Of a stretch of 26,274 nucleotides of DNA, positions 6,805-14,900 are shown one piece after another; position 1 is the first letter of the stretch; each line of letters begins with the position of its first letter. Under the pieces are notes generated by a model, which saw only the letters and a list, made by a program, of their open reading frames with translations, did no database searches and had not been told where the DNA came from. The stretch is from a virus, in the IMG/VR virus record IMGVR_UViG_3300048033_000114, positions 1-26,274 of that record, one strand, 5' to 3'. The translations under genes and the position numbers were made by a program.

Positions 6805-7154
6805 TGGCGATAAAAACGTCCTCTGCGAAAGCCAAGGGCAGGCGTCATCAGCAGTGGGTTAGAGATCAAATACTAGAACTGTTTCCCAAATTGGAACCAG
6901 ATGACGTTCGATCAACTAGTATGGGCGCAGGTGGAGAGGACGTACAACTCTCCCCTGCGGCTAGGAAACTCTTCCCCTACTCTGTGGAGTGTAAGGCATT
7001 TAAATCCTTCGCAATCTACAAGGTGATGGAGCAGGCGAAAGACAACTGCCCAAAGGGTGCTGAACCCCTATCCATAATAAAAGCAGACAGGCAGAAACCG
7101 CTGGCTGTCGTAGATGCAGAATTTTTCTTCAAACTTGTAGGGAAACAGAAATGA
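6804..7154 (+). CDS. Small PD-(D/E)XK-like nuclease, Holliday-junction-resolvase-like
   Basis: A 116-residue protein starting at GTG 6804, overlapping the preceding TAG by one base. A basic N-terminus (KAKGRRHQQWVRDQILE) precedes DVRSTSMGAGGEDVQLS and YSVECKAFKSFAIYKV. GEDV followed by SVECK resembles the D...ExK centre of small PD-(D/E)XK endonucleases (D44 or D51, E67-x-K69 by rough count). Phage resolvases of about this size process branched DNA before packaging, the T7 gp3 role, and the position after SSB and exonuclease matches that order. The specific activity is inference. ATGA overlap with the next gene. Confidence 0.55.
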   Translation: MAIKTSSAKAKGRRHQQWVRDQILELFPKLEPDDVRSTSMGAGGEDVQLSPAARKLFPYSVECKAFKSFAIYKVMEQAKDNCPKGAEPLSIIKADRQKPLAVVDAEFFFKLVGKQK

Positions 7155-7477
7155 AACCAGAAAATATACCCAAGGATAGCGTAGGGGTTGTGATTAGTCT
7201 TGATGAAGATGACACAGTAACGGTAGCTACGATATCCAACGTATCTCAAGACGTTCCCGAAGACATTGCACGGGTTCTAGTAGACGCTGCTAATGGTATC
7301 AGTGCCATTGTATCCTCTGGATTGGAGATGGTGTCTACTTACGGGGCAACCTTACGTGCCTTAAAGGAAGAGATGGAGCTAAATGATGGCGAGATCGTCT
7401 TCGAAGCTGAAGAAGAGCTAGAGAAAGCTATTTCTGAGAGCCGTGTCATTCAATTCGATAAGAACAGACTTAATTGA
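7151..7477 (+). CDS. Hypothetical protein
   Basis: A 108-residue acidic protein (pattern VGVVISLDEDDTVTVATIS, then a helix with a hydrophobic face, then ELNDGEIVFEAEEELEKAI). The opening suggests a small beta-hairpin domain and the rest two or three helices. There is no recognised motif, no cysteine and no signal peptide. ATGA overlap with the nuclease before it and 1-nt overlap with the DUF3310 gene after it show that it belongs to the DNA/nucleotide operon. Confidence 0.65.
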   Translation: MKPENIPKDSVGVVISLDEDDTVTVATISNVSQDVPEDIARVLVDAANGISAIVSSGLEMVSTYGATLRALKEEMELNDGEIVFEAEEELEKAISESRVIQFDKNRLN

Positions 7478-7701
7478 TGACAGATAACGTAAACAACCCC
7501 CCGCACTACAACAAAGGCAATCTCGAATGCATTGAGGCCATTTATGAAGCATTGGGACACGATGGATTTAAGTCCTACTGCCAAGGCAATGCTCTTAAAT
7601 ACCTCTGGCGTCACAAGTACAAAGCCAACCCCGTTGAAGATCTAAAAAAGGCTCAATGGTACATCAACAAACTTATACAGGCAGAAGAATATGAATCTTG
7701 A
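7477..7701 (+). CDS. DUF3310 family protein
   Basis: A 74-residue protein from ATG 7477 (TGATG overlap with the previous stop; a TTG one codon earlier is less likely). It has the family signature: NPPHYNKG at the start, ECIEAI, YCQGNALKYLWRHKYK, and a final helix PVEDLKKAQWYINKLI. DUF3310 proteins are common in phages and often annotated as nucleotide-kinase-like or of unknown function. Here it sits next to MazG and the reductase, supporting a link to nucleotide metabolism. Its 3' end overlaps the MazG gene by 11 nt. Confidence 0.8.
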   Translation: MTDNVNNPPHYNKGNLECIEAIYEALGHDGFKSYCQGNALKYLWRHKYKANPVEDLKKAQWYINKLIQAEEYES

Positions 7702-8017
7702 TGACTATCAAACCCAGGCAGGAAAGACTGCCATTTATGATGATGCAGATGCAGTAGTATACCCCCTACTAGGCCTGTCCTCCGAGGTAGGAGAACTACA
7801 GGGTAAATACAAGAAACTACTCCGAGATAGTAATGGTCTAATTACCCCCCAATTCCGTGAAGAAATGGCTGCAGAGCTAGGTGATGTGCTTTGGTATGTT
7901 GCTAATCTTGCAGGCGATTTGGGGTTCGAACTTGAATGGGTTGCCCAGCAAAATCTAGACAAATTGAACAGCAGAATGGCCCGTGGAGTTATCCAAGGCT
8001 CTGGCGACTATCGATAA
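7691..8017 (+). CDS. MazG-like nucleotide pyrophosphohydrolase
   Basis: A 108-residue all-alpha NTP-PPase. The family's metal-binding acidic motifs are visible: LSSEVGELQGKYKK (E32-x2-E35) and EEMAAELGDVLWY (E62-x2-D65). These enzymes hydrolyse NTPs or dNTPs to monophosphates. In marine phages MazG has been proposed to act on (p)ppGpp or to recycle host nucleotides for DNA synthesis. Here it directly precedes the ribonucleotide reductase (11-nt gap). It is short, with a single MazG domain instead of the tandem pair of E. coli MazG. Confidence 0.85.
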   Translation: MNLDDYQTQAGKTAIYDDADAVVYPLLGLSSEVGELQGKYKKLLRDSNGLITPQFREEMAAELGDVLWYVANLAGDLGFELEWVAQQNLDKLNSRMARGVIQGSGDYR

Positions 8018-8028
8018 GGGAGTAAGAC

Positions 8029-9978
8029 ATGAATAACTATTTACCTACTGACTACCAAGCATTCATTCACACCAGCCGTTATGCACGTTGGTTAGAAGAA
8101 GAAGGTCGTCGTGAAAACTGGGGTGAAACAGTTAGCCGATTTATTGATAATATCGTTGCTACTGTAGTACCAGACACATCCGTACAGAAAGAGATTTCTG
8201 ACGCTATCTTAGGCTTAGAAGTGATGCCTAGTATGCGATCTATGATGACAAGCGGTTTAGCCGCCTCACGAGACAATACGTGTATGTATAACTGCTCGTA
8301 TCTGGTCATTGATGATCCCAAGGCATTTGATGAAGCTATGTTCATCCTACTATGTGGTACAGGTGTAGGCTTTTCCTGTGAACGTCAGTACATTAGGAAC
8401 CTTCCTGAAGTACCTGATACTTTGTTTGATAGTGAAACGACTATCATGGTCAAAGACAGCAAGGAAGGGTGGGCAAAGGCGTTCCGTCTTCTTATTAGTA
8501 TGCTGTACGCAGGCGAGATCCCAACATGGGATGTAAGCAAGGTACGCCCTGCTGGTGCCCGTCTCAAGACATTTGGTGGACGTGCTTCTGGCCCAGCGCC
8601 TTTGATTGACCTGTTCAACTTCACTATTGATACCTTTAAGCAGGCCCACGGACGTAAGCTATCGTCTTACGAGTGTCACAGCATTATGTGTAAGATCGGG
8701 GAAGTAGTCGTCGTAGGCGGTGTACGTCGTAGTGCTATGATCAGCCTGTCCAACCTGTCAGATGATCGTATGCGTCACGCTAAGTCAGGACAGTGGTGGG
8801 AGACTGCACCACACATGGCATTGGCTAACAACTCTGTTGCCTATACCGAGAAACCAGATGCAATGTCATTCCTACGTGAATGGACTGCCTTGGCTGAAAG
8901 TGGATCTGGTGAACGTGGTATCTTCAATCGTGAAGCAGCAACTAAACAGGCCGCTAAGAATGGTCGTCGTGACCCTGCCCGTGAGTGGGGGACCAACCCA
9001 TGTTCGGAGATAATTTTAGCCGGGCCTCGCCTAGATAAGAACGGCAATCCAATTGCGGGTACAGGCGGACAATTTTGTAACCTAAGTGAAGTAGTTGTTC
9101 GTGCTACGGATAGCAAACAAGACCTCCTTCGCAAAGTACGTCTGGCTACCATTCTAGGGACCGTACAGTCCACATACACCAAGTTCCCTTACCTACGCAA
9201 AGTGTGGGCAAAGAACACGTCTGAAGAGCGTCTTTTGGGGGTGTCTCTTACAGGTATTATGGACAATACACTTACCAATGGTACTGAGGTTGATCTAGAC
9301 ATGCTTCTAGAGGAACTAAAACAGTGTGCTATCGATACCAATAAAGAATGGGCCGATAAACTAGGTATTGAAGTGTCTGCTGCTATCACTTGCGTCAAAC
9401 CAAGCGGCACGGTTTCACAGCTTACTAACAGTAGTTCGGGAATCCATGCACGTCATAGCCCTTACTACATTCGTACCGTGCGTGGAGACAACAAAGACCC
9501 TCTAACACAATTCATGAAGGATCAAGGCATCCCTAATGAACCAGAGGCTTTCAAGCCAGACCAGACTACCGTGTTTAGCTTCCCAGTTAAGGCACCAGAA
9601 GGTTCCGTAGTTACTGCCGACATGACAGCAATTGAGCAGCTACGCATGTGGTTGTCCTACCAGCGTTACTGGTGTGAACATAAGCCTTCAGTCACCGTAA
9701 ATGTGAAAGCAGACGAATGGATGGAAGTAGGTGCCTTTGTGTACGAACACTTCGATGAAATGAGCGGTGTATCATTCCTGCCTTACAACGAACATACCTA
9801 CCAGCAAGCTCCATATCAGGAGTGTGGTAAGTCTGAGTATGAAGCAATGCTATCGTTTATGCCTACGTCCATCAATTGGTCCAAGCTGGCAGAATATGAG
9901 GCAGAAGATAACACCTCTGGAAGTCAAACACTGGCATGTTCAGGTGATTCTTGCGAAATCGTAGACATCTCGGCGTAA
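8029..9978 (+). CDS. nrdJ: Class II (adenosylcobalamin-dependent) ribonucleotide reductase, monomeric RTPR type
   Basis: A 649-residue enzyme making deoxyribonucleotides. Key cysteines: the NTCMYNC region (C85, C89) for one redox partner; NPCSE (C325, thiyl-radical position; E327); QFCNLSE (C350, second redox partner); and the C-terminal pair CSGDSC (C637, C642), with the C-x4-C spacing of Lactobacillus-type RTPR. GVRRSAMISLS and CVKPSGTVSQL are further reductase motifs. The C-x4-C tail and absence of a partner NrdB/NrdF subunit identify class II, needing host B12. It is shorter than the ~740-residue bacterial enzyme. ATG 8029 follows AAGGGAG. Confidence 0.9.
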   Translation: MNNYLPTDYQAFIHTSRYARWLEEEGRRENWGETVSRFIDNIVATVVPDTSVQKEISDAILGLEVMPSMRSMMTSGLAASRDNTCMYNCSYLVIDDPKAFDEAMFILLCGTGVGFSCERQYIRNLPEVPDTLFDSETTIMVKDSKEGWAKAFRLLISMLYAGEIPTWDVSKVRPAGARLKTFGGRASGPAPLIDLFNFTIDTFKQAHGRKLSSYECHSIMCKIGEVVVVGGVRRSAMISLSNLSDDRMRHAKSGQWWETAPHMALANNSVAYTEKPDAMSFLREWTALAESGSGERGIFNREAATKQAAKNGRRDPAREWGTNPCSEIILAGPRLDKNGNPIAGTGGQFCNLSEVVVRATDSKQDLLRKVRLATILGTVQSTYTKFPYLRKVWAKNTSEERLLGVSLTGIMDNTLTNGTEVDLDMLLEELKQCAIDTNKEWADKLGIEVSAAITCVKPSGTVSQLTNSSSGIHARHSPYYIRTVRGDNKDPLTQFMKDQGIPNEPEAFKPDQTTVFSFPVKAPEGSVVTADMTAIEQLRMWLSYQRYWCEHKPSVTVNVKADEWMEVGAFVYEHFDEMSGVSFLPYNEHTYQQAPYQECGKSEYEAMLSFMPTSINWSKLAEYEAEDNTSGSQTLACSGDSCEIVDISA

Positions 9979-10160
9979 GTACTCCGTGTACTAAGGTCTG
10001 CCGCATCAAAGAAGATAAATGTATCGGGTGCGGCAGATCATTAGATCAAATCAGGATGTGGGCAGCATTAACTGAAGCAGAACGGGAGAAGATAATGAGG
10101 CAGCTACCATGCACGAAGCATATGAACGTGGATATGCAGATTTCTTCAAAGGTAACCTAG
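9951..10160 (+). CDS. DUF1289 family small cysteine-rich protein
   Basis: A 69-residue ORF from TTG 9951 (ribosome site AGGTGA at 9942-9947), overlapping the RNR end by 28 nt. The DUF1289 pattern is clear: STPCTKVC, then DKCIGCGRSLDQIRMWAALTEAEREKIM. The four cysteines (PC..VC and KC..C) probably bind a metal. Bacterial members are of unknown function. The last ~15 residues (CTKHMNVDMQISSKVT) lie where a second frame, the RMF-like ORF, is also open, so the tail may be poorly constrained. Confidence 0.7.
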   Translation: MRNRRHLGVSTPCTKVCRIKEDKCIGCGRSLDQIRMWAALTEAEREKIMRQLPCTKHMNVDMQISSKVT

Positions 10161-10288
10161 AAAGCACCTACAGGGGCATGCTCCGAAAGGAATGGGCTAG
10201 AGGGTTTAACACCGCTTACTTCGAAAACATGAAAGAGAAAGCATGTATAAAGAGTTCAACCAAGAAACATTTGAGAAATATGATGTAG
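10109..10288 (+). CDS. 59-residue protein resembling ribosome modulation factor (RMF)
   Basis: A short ORF starts at ATG 10109 with GAGG 8 nt upstream and stops at TAG 10286-10288. It reads MHEAYERGYADFFKG, then TYRGMLRKEWARGFNTAYFEN. The pattern RGY-x5-G ... Y ... W-x2-G-[FW]-x2-A resembles RMF, the small basic protein that dimerises and silences 70S ribosomes (E. coli RMF is 55 residues). It overlaps DUF1289 by 52 nt and the next gene by 46 nt. Similarity is by eye and partial, with differing spacings, so the function is tentative. The ORF itself is likely real because it fills the gap between two genes and has a ribosome site. Confidence 0.45.
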   Translation: MHEAYERGYADFFKGNLESTYRGMLRKEWARGFNTAYFENMKEKACIKSSTKKHLRNMM

Positions 10289-10662
10289 CCGCTAGGGAAA
10301 AGGCAAAACTATTTTGGCAATCCCAAGGCTACACATGTGAAGACAATGAGGACGAATATGATGTCGATCTTGTTGTTGAAAAGGACGGTAAACGCTTCTA
10401 CTGCGAGGTTGAAGTAAAGACCGTCTGGCACGGTAAGGAATTTGTTCATGAAACAATGCACATACCAATTCGTAAGGCAAAGTTCCTAAACAAACCCACA
10501 CGGTTCATGGTGTTTAACAACAGTATGACTAGGGCAGGAATTATAGGACGCAAAAGTGTTCTTGCCGCACCAACCAAACACGTCAGAAACGTGTCAATTA
10601 GTTTCGGGGAAAAGTTCTTTGATATCCCCGTTAAAAACGTAATCTTCGTCCCAATCCCATAG
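10243..10662 (+). CDS. PD-(D/E)XK nuclease-like protein
   Basis: A 139-residue protein. After a helix (EKYDVAAREKAKLFWQSQGY) comes DEYDVDLVVEKDGKRFYCEVEVKTVW: an acidic residue ending a strand (D42), a turn, and the ExK strand (E57-x-K59) typical of PD-(D/E)XK folds. Later basic/hydrophobic strands (IPIRKAKFL, TRFMVFNNS, GIIGRK) fit the rest of such a fold. It may nick or cut host or phage DNA, or bind DNA only. It has no close relative I can name. It begins inside the RMF-like ORF, and the next gene follows after 9 nt with AGGAGA. Confidence 0.55.
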   Translation: MYKEFNQETFEKYDVAAREKAKLFWQSQGYTCEDNEDEYDVDLVVEKDGKRFYCEVEVKTVWHGKEFVHETMHIPIRKAKFLNKPTRFMVFNNSMTRAGIIGRKSVLAAPTKHVRNVSISFGEKFFDIPVKNVIFVPIP

Positions 10663-10671
10663 GAGAAAACC

Positions 10672-10878
10672 ATGACAGAAGCAGTAGAAAAAACATTGGC
10701 CGATGCCAAGGAATCAGATCTAGAATCAGTAATGGTTATCGGCCTTACTAAGACAGGGGGTCTAAACATCCAATCCAGCCTCAATAACGTGGCACTAATG
10801 CACTGGATGTTAAACAAATCTATCTTTGATATTAATGTCTACGAGCGACAGCCGCCCGAAGAAAAAGCAGCAGAATAA
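10672..10878 (+). CDS. Small hypothetical protein
   Basis: A 68-residue protein with ribosome site AGGAGAAA before ATG 10672. The centre ESVMVIGLTKTGGLNIQSS suggests a short beta-hairpin, followed by a helix (VALMHWMLNKSIFDINVY) and a charged end. I have an impression of similar short proteins in marine phages and alphaproteobacteria but no function. It is the last gene before the terminator at 10884. Confidence 0.65.
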   Translation: MTEAVEKTLADAKESDLESVMVIGLTKTGGLNIQSSLNNVALMHWMLNKSIFDINVYERQPPEEKAAE

Positions 10879-10883
10879 CAATT

Positions 10884-10908
10884 GGGCTACCTTCGGGTGG
10901 CCCTTTTT
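10884..10908 (+). terminator. Rho-independent terminator with UUCG tetraloop
   Basis: GGGCTACC (10884-10891), loop TTCG, GGTGGCCC (10896-10903), then TTTTT. This is an 8-bp stem with one G-U pair closed by the extra-stable C(UUCG)G loop. It ends the operon from the polymerase/RNR side before phoH. An AT-rich TATAATATATG follows at 10911, a possible -10 region for phoH, but I see no good -35 box. Confidence 0.88.
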
Positions 10909-10952
10909 GTTATAATATATGTATAGCATCAGCTATATCCCCTTCCCAACAT

Positions 10953-11681
10953 ATGAGTATTATGAGCAAAAACGCTAGACGTTACACCCGCCGAAAGAAA
11001 CGTGAAGACGGACTTACTCCTACGCCTAAACACGTTAAAAGAATCGAACTGTGCGCTAAGACATACAACCAGCAAGCATATGCTAAGTCTCTACAGCAAG
11101 ACCCGTTAGTGTTTGTTGTAGGGTGTGCAGGTACAGGTAAGACCTATATGGCAGCGACGATGGCTGCAAAGATGTATTATGAAGGTAAGATATCTAATAT
11201 CGTAATCACACGGCCTAATGTGGCCGCAGGCGGTAAAGACATTGGATACTTCAAAGGAGATCTACACGAGAAGATGGCCCCTTGGGTAAGTCCTTTAATA
11301 GATGTATTTAAAAAGCACCTAGGTAAGGTAAAAGTAGAGGCAATGATTAATGATGGTATTATCCTCATTGAGCCGTTCTCTGTAATGCGAGGCAAGTCCT
11401 TTGATGATGCGTACATCATTTTAGATGAGGCACAGAACACCACCTATAGCGAGTTGAAGATGTTTTTGACCCGCATCGGGGAAGGAACGCACGTTGTAGT
11501 GAACGGAGATATTGCACAGTCTGACCTAGAAGCTAGATCTGGCCTCAAGCGAATTATTCATATCATCAAATCGCAGATGTTGTCTTTTCCTGTAATTGAA
11601 ATGACACAGGATGACATTGTTCGGTCAGACGTATGTGCTACGTGGATCAAGGCGTTTATTCGTCATGAGAAAGGGGATTAA
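10953..11681 (+). CDS. phoH: PhoH-like ATPase
   Basis: A 242-residue P-loop ATPase. Walker A is GCAGTGKT (57-64), preceded by FVVGCAG; Walker B is IILDEAQ (155-161); VVVNGDIAQSDL (181-192) and RSGLKRI are typical PhoH motifs. A basic N-terminus (RRYTRRKKRED) precedes the core. PhoH genes are frequent in marine phages and are linked to phosphate starvation by name only; related proteins act with RNA/RNase systems. ATG 10953 or 10962 could start it and neither has a good ribosome site. Its stop overlaps the next ATG by TAATG. Confidence 0.88.
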   Translation: MSIMSKNARRYTRRKKREDGLTPTPKHVKRIELCAKTYNQQAYAKSLQQDPLVFVVGCAGTGKTYMAATMAAKMYYEGKISNIVITRPNVAAGGKDIGYFKGDLHEKMAPWVSPLIDVFKKHLGKVKVEAMINDGIILIEPFSVMRGKSFDDAYIILDEAQNTTYSELKMFLTRIGEGTHVVVNGDIAQSDLEARSGLKRIIHIIKSQMLSFPVIEMTQDDIVRSDVCATWIKAFIRHEKGD

Positions 11682-11863
11682 TGGAACACTACATATCAGC
11701 AGTTTTATATTTAGTAGGCTCTCTGTTTATGACAATGCACTTTGAGCCTTCAGAAGAAACTCCACCTACACGGTATCTATTCTTTGTATTTTTCTGGCCG
11801 TTTATGACCCTATGGTTTCTGGTGTTAGACGTTCTAGGGTTTACCGAAGAAGAAGAGGAATAA
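11681..11863 (+). CDS. Small two-helix membrane protein
   Basis: A 60-residue protein coupled to phoH by a 1-nt overlap. Two hydrophobic stretches (about 5-19 ISAVLYLVGSLFMTM and 32-52 YLFFVFFWPFMTLWFLVLDVL) are separated by the polar EPSEETPPTR loop, and the end is acidic (TEEEEE). Two membrane passes with an acidic tail are seen in some holins, but it lies far from the lysis genes and on the other strand, so I leave the function open. Confidence 0.6.
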   Translation: MEHYISAVLYLVGSLFMTMHFEPSEETPPTRYLFFVFFWPFMTLWFLVLDVLGFTEEEEE

Positions 11864-11870
11864 AGCAAAT

Positions 11871-11902
11871 AAAAAAGCCCCCAAGTGTTGACCTGGAGGC
11901 TT
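11871..11902 (-). terminator. Terminator for the leftward structural operon
   Basis: Read on the minus strand, AAGCCTCCA, a 10-nt loop and TGGGGGCTT form a 9-position stem (one mismatch) followed by a T-rich run (TTTTTTATTT). It is oriented to stop transcripts coming from 26274 to 11991. It lies just past the stop of the plus-strand membrane protein gene. Confidence 0.75.
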
Positions 11903-11955
11903 CTAGATAGTAATTTGAGTTTGAGAGGGTTTGGTCGCCCTGTCAGTTAGTTATG

Positions 11956-11990
11956 AACCCCTGTGGCTTTGCGGCTGCAGGGGTTTTTCT
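11956..11990 (+). terminator. Terminator for the rightward operon
   Basis: AACCCCTG (11956-11963) pairs with CAGGGGTT (11978-11985), followed by TTTTTCTTT. It ends immediately before the stop codon of the leftward internal-virion gene (11991). With the minus terminator at 11871 this forms a crossed pair, each block being stopped only after passing the other's hairpin. Confidence 0.82.
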
Positions 11991-14900
11991 TTAGAAGCCT
12001 GGTGGCGCTGCAGGATTACCATCTTCATCAAAATAAAGAGTAGGTAGATCTACTTCAGGAAGCGCCTGCTCCATTTGGTTGTCTAGAGAAGATGGTAGAG
12101 GGGGTTCTTCATCCCCTATTTCCTCACTATTGATTAGAGCATTTGCAGGTGCTGTGCGTTTTGAGAATACTTCGTCTGTGGCCATGCCAGTAAAACTAGT
12201 ATCCTTAATACGTGCCAGTACTTCTTTCAGGGAAAGGGAAGACTTCTGTGCTATCTCTGGATTACGAGACATAGCATCTGCTAGAAGTTGTGGATCTTTA
12301 AACATGGCTATCATAGCCTCACGGGTACGTGCCTGTGGTCCAGCATCAACAATGTTTCTAGCCCATGCGGAGAAGATTGCAGCACTCTGTAGGCCTGAAT
12401 CATTGGGGCTACCAAAAAGGGTACCAGTAAACTCGTTAGCCTTAGCACCTACGTTTGCACCTACCATACGGGCCAGGTTGTTGATGACATTAGAGTTCTC
12501 TTCAATGATATCATCAATAAATTCAGGAGACTTTGAGCCTATCTGAACACGTAGACCCTGTTCTACAAAGGAACTGATACCACTAACTTGTTCTTCCGTC
12601 ATGACCCCCGTTTCTATCAGAATGTCTAGGGCCGTTTTGCCCTCATCTGTTAGGGGACGTGCAATGTTTTGGCTGAACTTAATAAAGTCAAAGTTACCTT
12701 TAGCATCAGTTGCGTCTTTCATAGACCAATCAACTACAGCATTCCGCAAACCAGAAACACTATCACCATCAGGGGCAAGTTTCGCCAAGTTCGTAAAATC
12801 TGCAGCAGGCGTATTACCAGAGAACACTTGACCTACAGTAGTAACCAAACTCTCATTCTCTGCAGCCTTGCCAATGTTTTCCATAACATCGTCTGCAACA
12901 ATTTGTGCATCTGCAGCAGTAATCATGTCTTGCTTTAGGTTGGGAAACCTAACAACCAAGTCAGGATTGTCTGCAATGAATTTATCAATGCGTTTTGGGT
13001 CGATTGCGCCTGTACTAGGATTACGAAGGCTGTCTACGCTACCACGAAGAAACTCCTCTTGAGCGTTGAACATAGCAGCAGAAGATGTAGCCTCTTCGCC
13101 TACCGCTGCAGCAGCCTCATCACCAAACCTCACAGCTTCATCTAGCTCACGAAGGTTGAGATTACCTGTGGCTTTTCCTCCACCGAGACCTCTTTCTAGT
13201 GTTAATTCAGGATTAATAGCATTACGACGAGTACTGTCGGTACGCAGTGCCTTTCGACCAAATCCTGCATTAAACCGTTCATTGAACTGTGCAGAATATG
13301 TTCTAGCCGTATCTACAGCATCTCCACCAAGATTTCCTAGATCGTCTAAAGCACCTTGTGCCATACCTTCTAGAACACTTGCAGCATTAGCGTCACCTGA
13401 AGCAGCAGCAGCAGATGCCTGTCGCAACATAAGGCTACGGAATCGAAGCATTTCACCTGATGTGATTACGTCAGCAGCTTCGCCAGAACGTGCCGCCATA
13501 AAATCTCTGACTTCTGCCGCTAGTGAAGGGTCTATGCCTTCTAATCCTTCTAAATCTACTGGCTCTTTTCGTAAGGCCGCAACGAAGTTACGAATGATAG
13601 TGTCTGTATCACCTGTACCAAACTTGCCGCCACGGTCTGCTAGAACCCGTTTGGACAGTGTTTCGTAGGCAGATAGAACTCCTGCACCACCCATCTCAAC
13701 ATTTTGAGGGATCTGTTCCCACAACGAGCTTTCTAGATTACGGGCATTTGTCTTGGCGTTAGAAAGTGCCTCAAACGCAGCCTTAGAAGCTCCTGCAGTA
13801 TCTTGATTGTCAAACTTACTTGCGGCTACGGCTGCAGCATCTTGGGCATTTGCAATTTGAACATTAAGAATATTGTTAAAATATCTTTTCTGTAATTCTG
13901 CACCCGCCAAGCGTGTTGTTTCTTCACCTGATCGTAGCATTGCTTCAGATAGGTTGCGTAGGTTTGCAAAGGCATCCGCAATAGAAGCATCTCGAACACC
14001 ACGGAATTCAGAACTTTTACTTGCTAGGTTACTTTCAAACCCTAGTAGAATGGGGTTACCTGTTAGCTGGCCTGCTGTAAGGGCTGCGCCCGAAGGATTA
14101 CCTGTAGCAATACCATTTTCAGGATCTGCTTTTGCCAGGCTTGTCTGGAGGGATTGCAATAGATCTTCAGCAGAAACGCCTACTGTATCCGCTACGCTAA
14201 GTAGTTCGGCAATAGCAGCGTCCTGAGACCCTTTCTCTCCACGGAAAATAGTGTTCCTTAGTTTAGAGAGTTGCTTGCCTCCAAAGCTCCCTGCACTCTT
14301 TCCGGCACGATACGTCATGCCTACTGGGTTAAGTACTGCTCCAATGAATTCGCCACCCATTTGTGCCCACTCATTATCTGGGCTTATAGCTTCTGCTATA
14401 CCTGCACCTTGTGCAGCACCAATAGTTGCTAGTACTTCTTCTGTAAGCAAGGCATTAGGGTTAGCTGCAGCACGAGCAATAATAGGATGTGATGCACCTA
14501 TACCCGCACGAGCAAGTCCAAATGGTGTCATCATTATAGCGGACTCGCCTACTACACGGCCCCCTTGAGCATATGGACGATACTCTGGACGGATCTCGTC
14601 GATATCATCAATGATAGGGTTACCACCAACTGCTTCAGTTACAACGCTCATTCCGTCCCGAATGTTTTCAGAACCCCCTACAGGATTGTCGGAATACCAC
14701 CAAGTATCATCTAACTCTGTACTTACGGGTTCATCCGCAAACTTGTTGTATACAGCACGTCCGCCTCGTTCTACTTGACCACCAGCCCAGTTAATTACAT
14801 CTACAGGCGCACCTAGAATATTAGATAGACCAAGGTTCGCACCTTGACCAAAGGCTTCTAGTTCGCTGTTAACATTAGCATATGGCTCCCCTGTGATGAG

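Noticed and set aside
11681-11863. The two-helix membrane protein as the phage holin
   Set aside because: Length and acidic tail are compatible, but it is coupled to phoH on the opposite strand, about 9 kb from the lysis genes; not enough to name it.
12079-14568. Several plus-strand open frames of 60-200 codons opposite the 1,076-residue gene
   Set aside because: They are antisense shadows of a leftward gene with clear ribosome site and domain-like composition; they are Ser/Ala/Arg-rich without recognisable motifs and lack ribosome sites.
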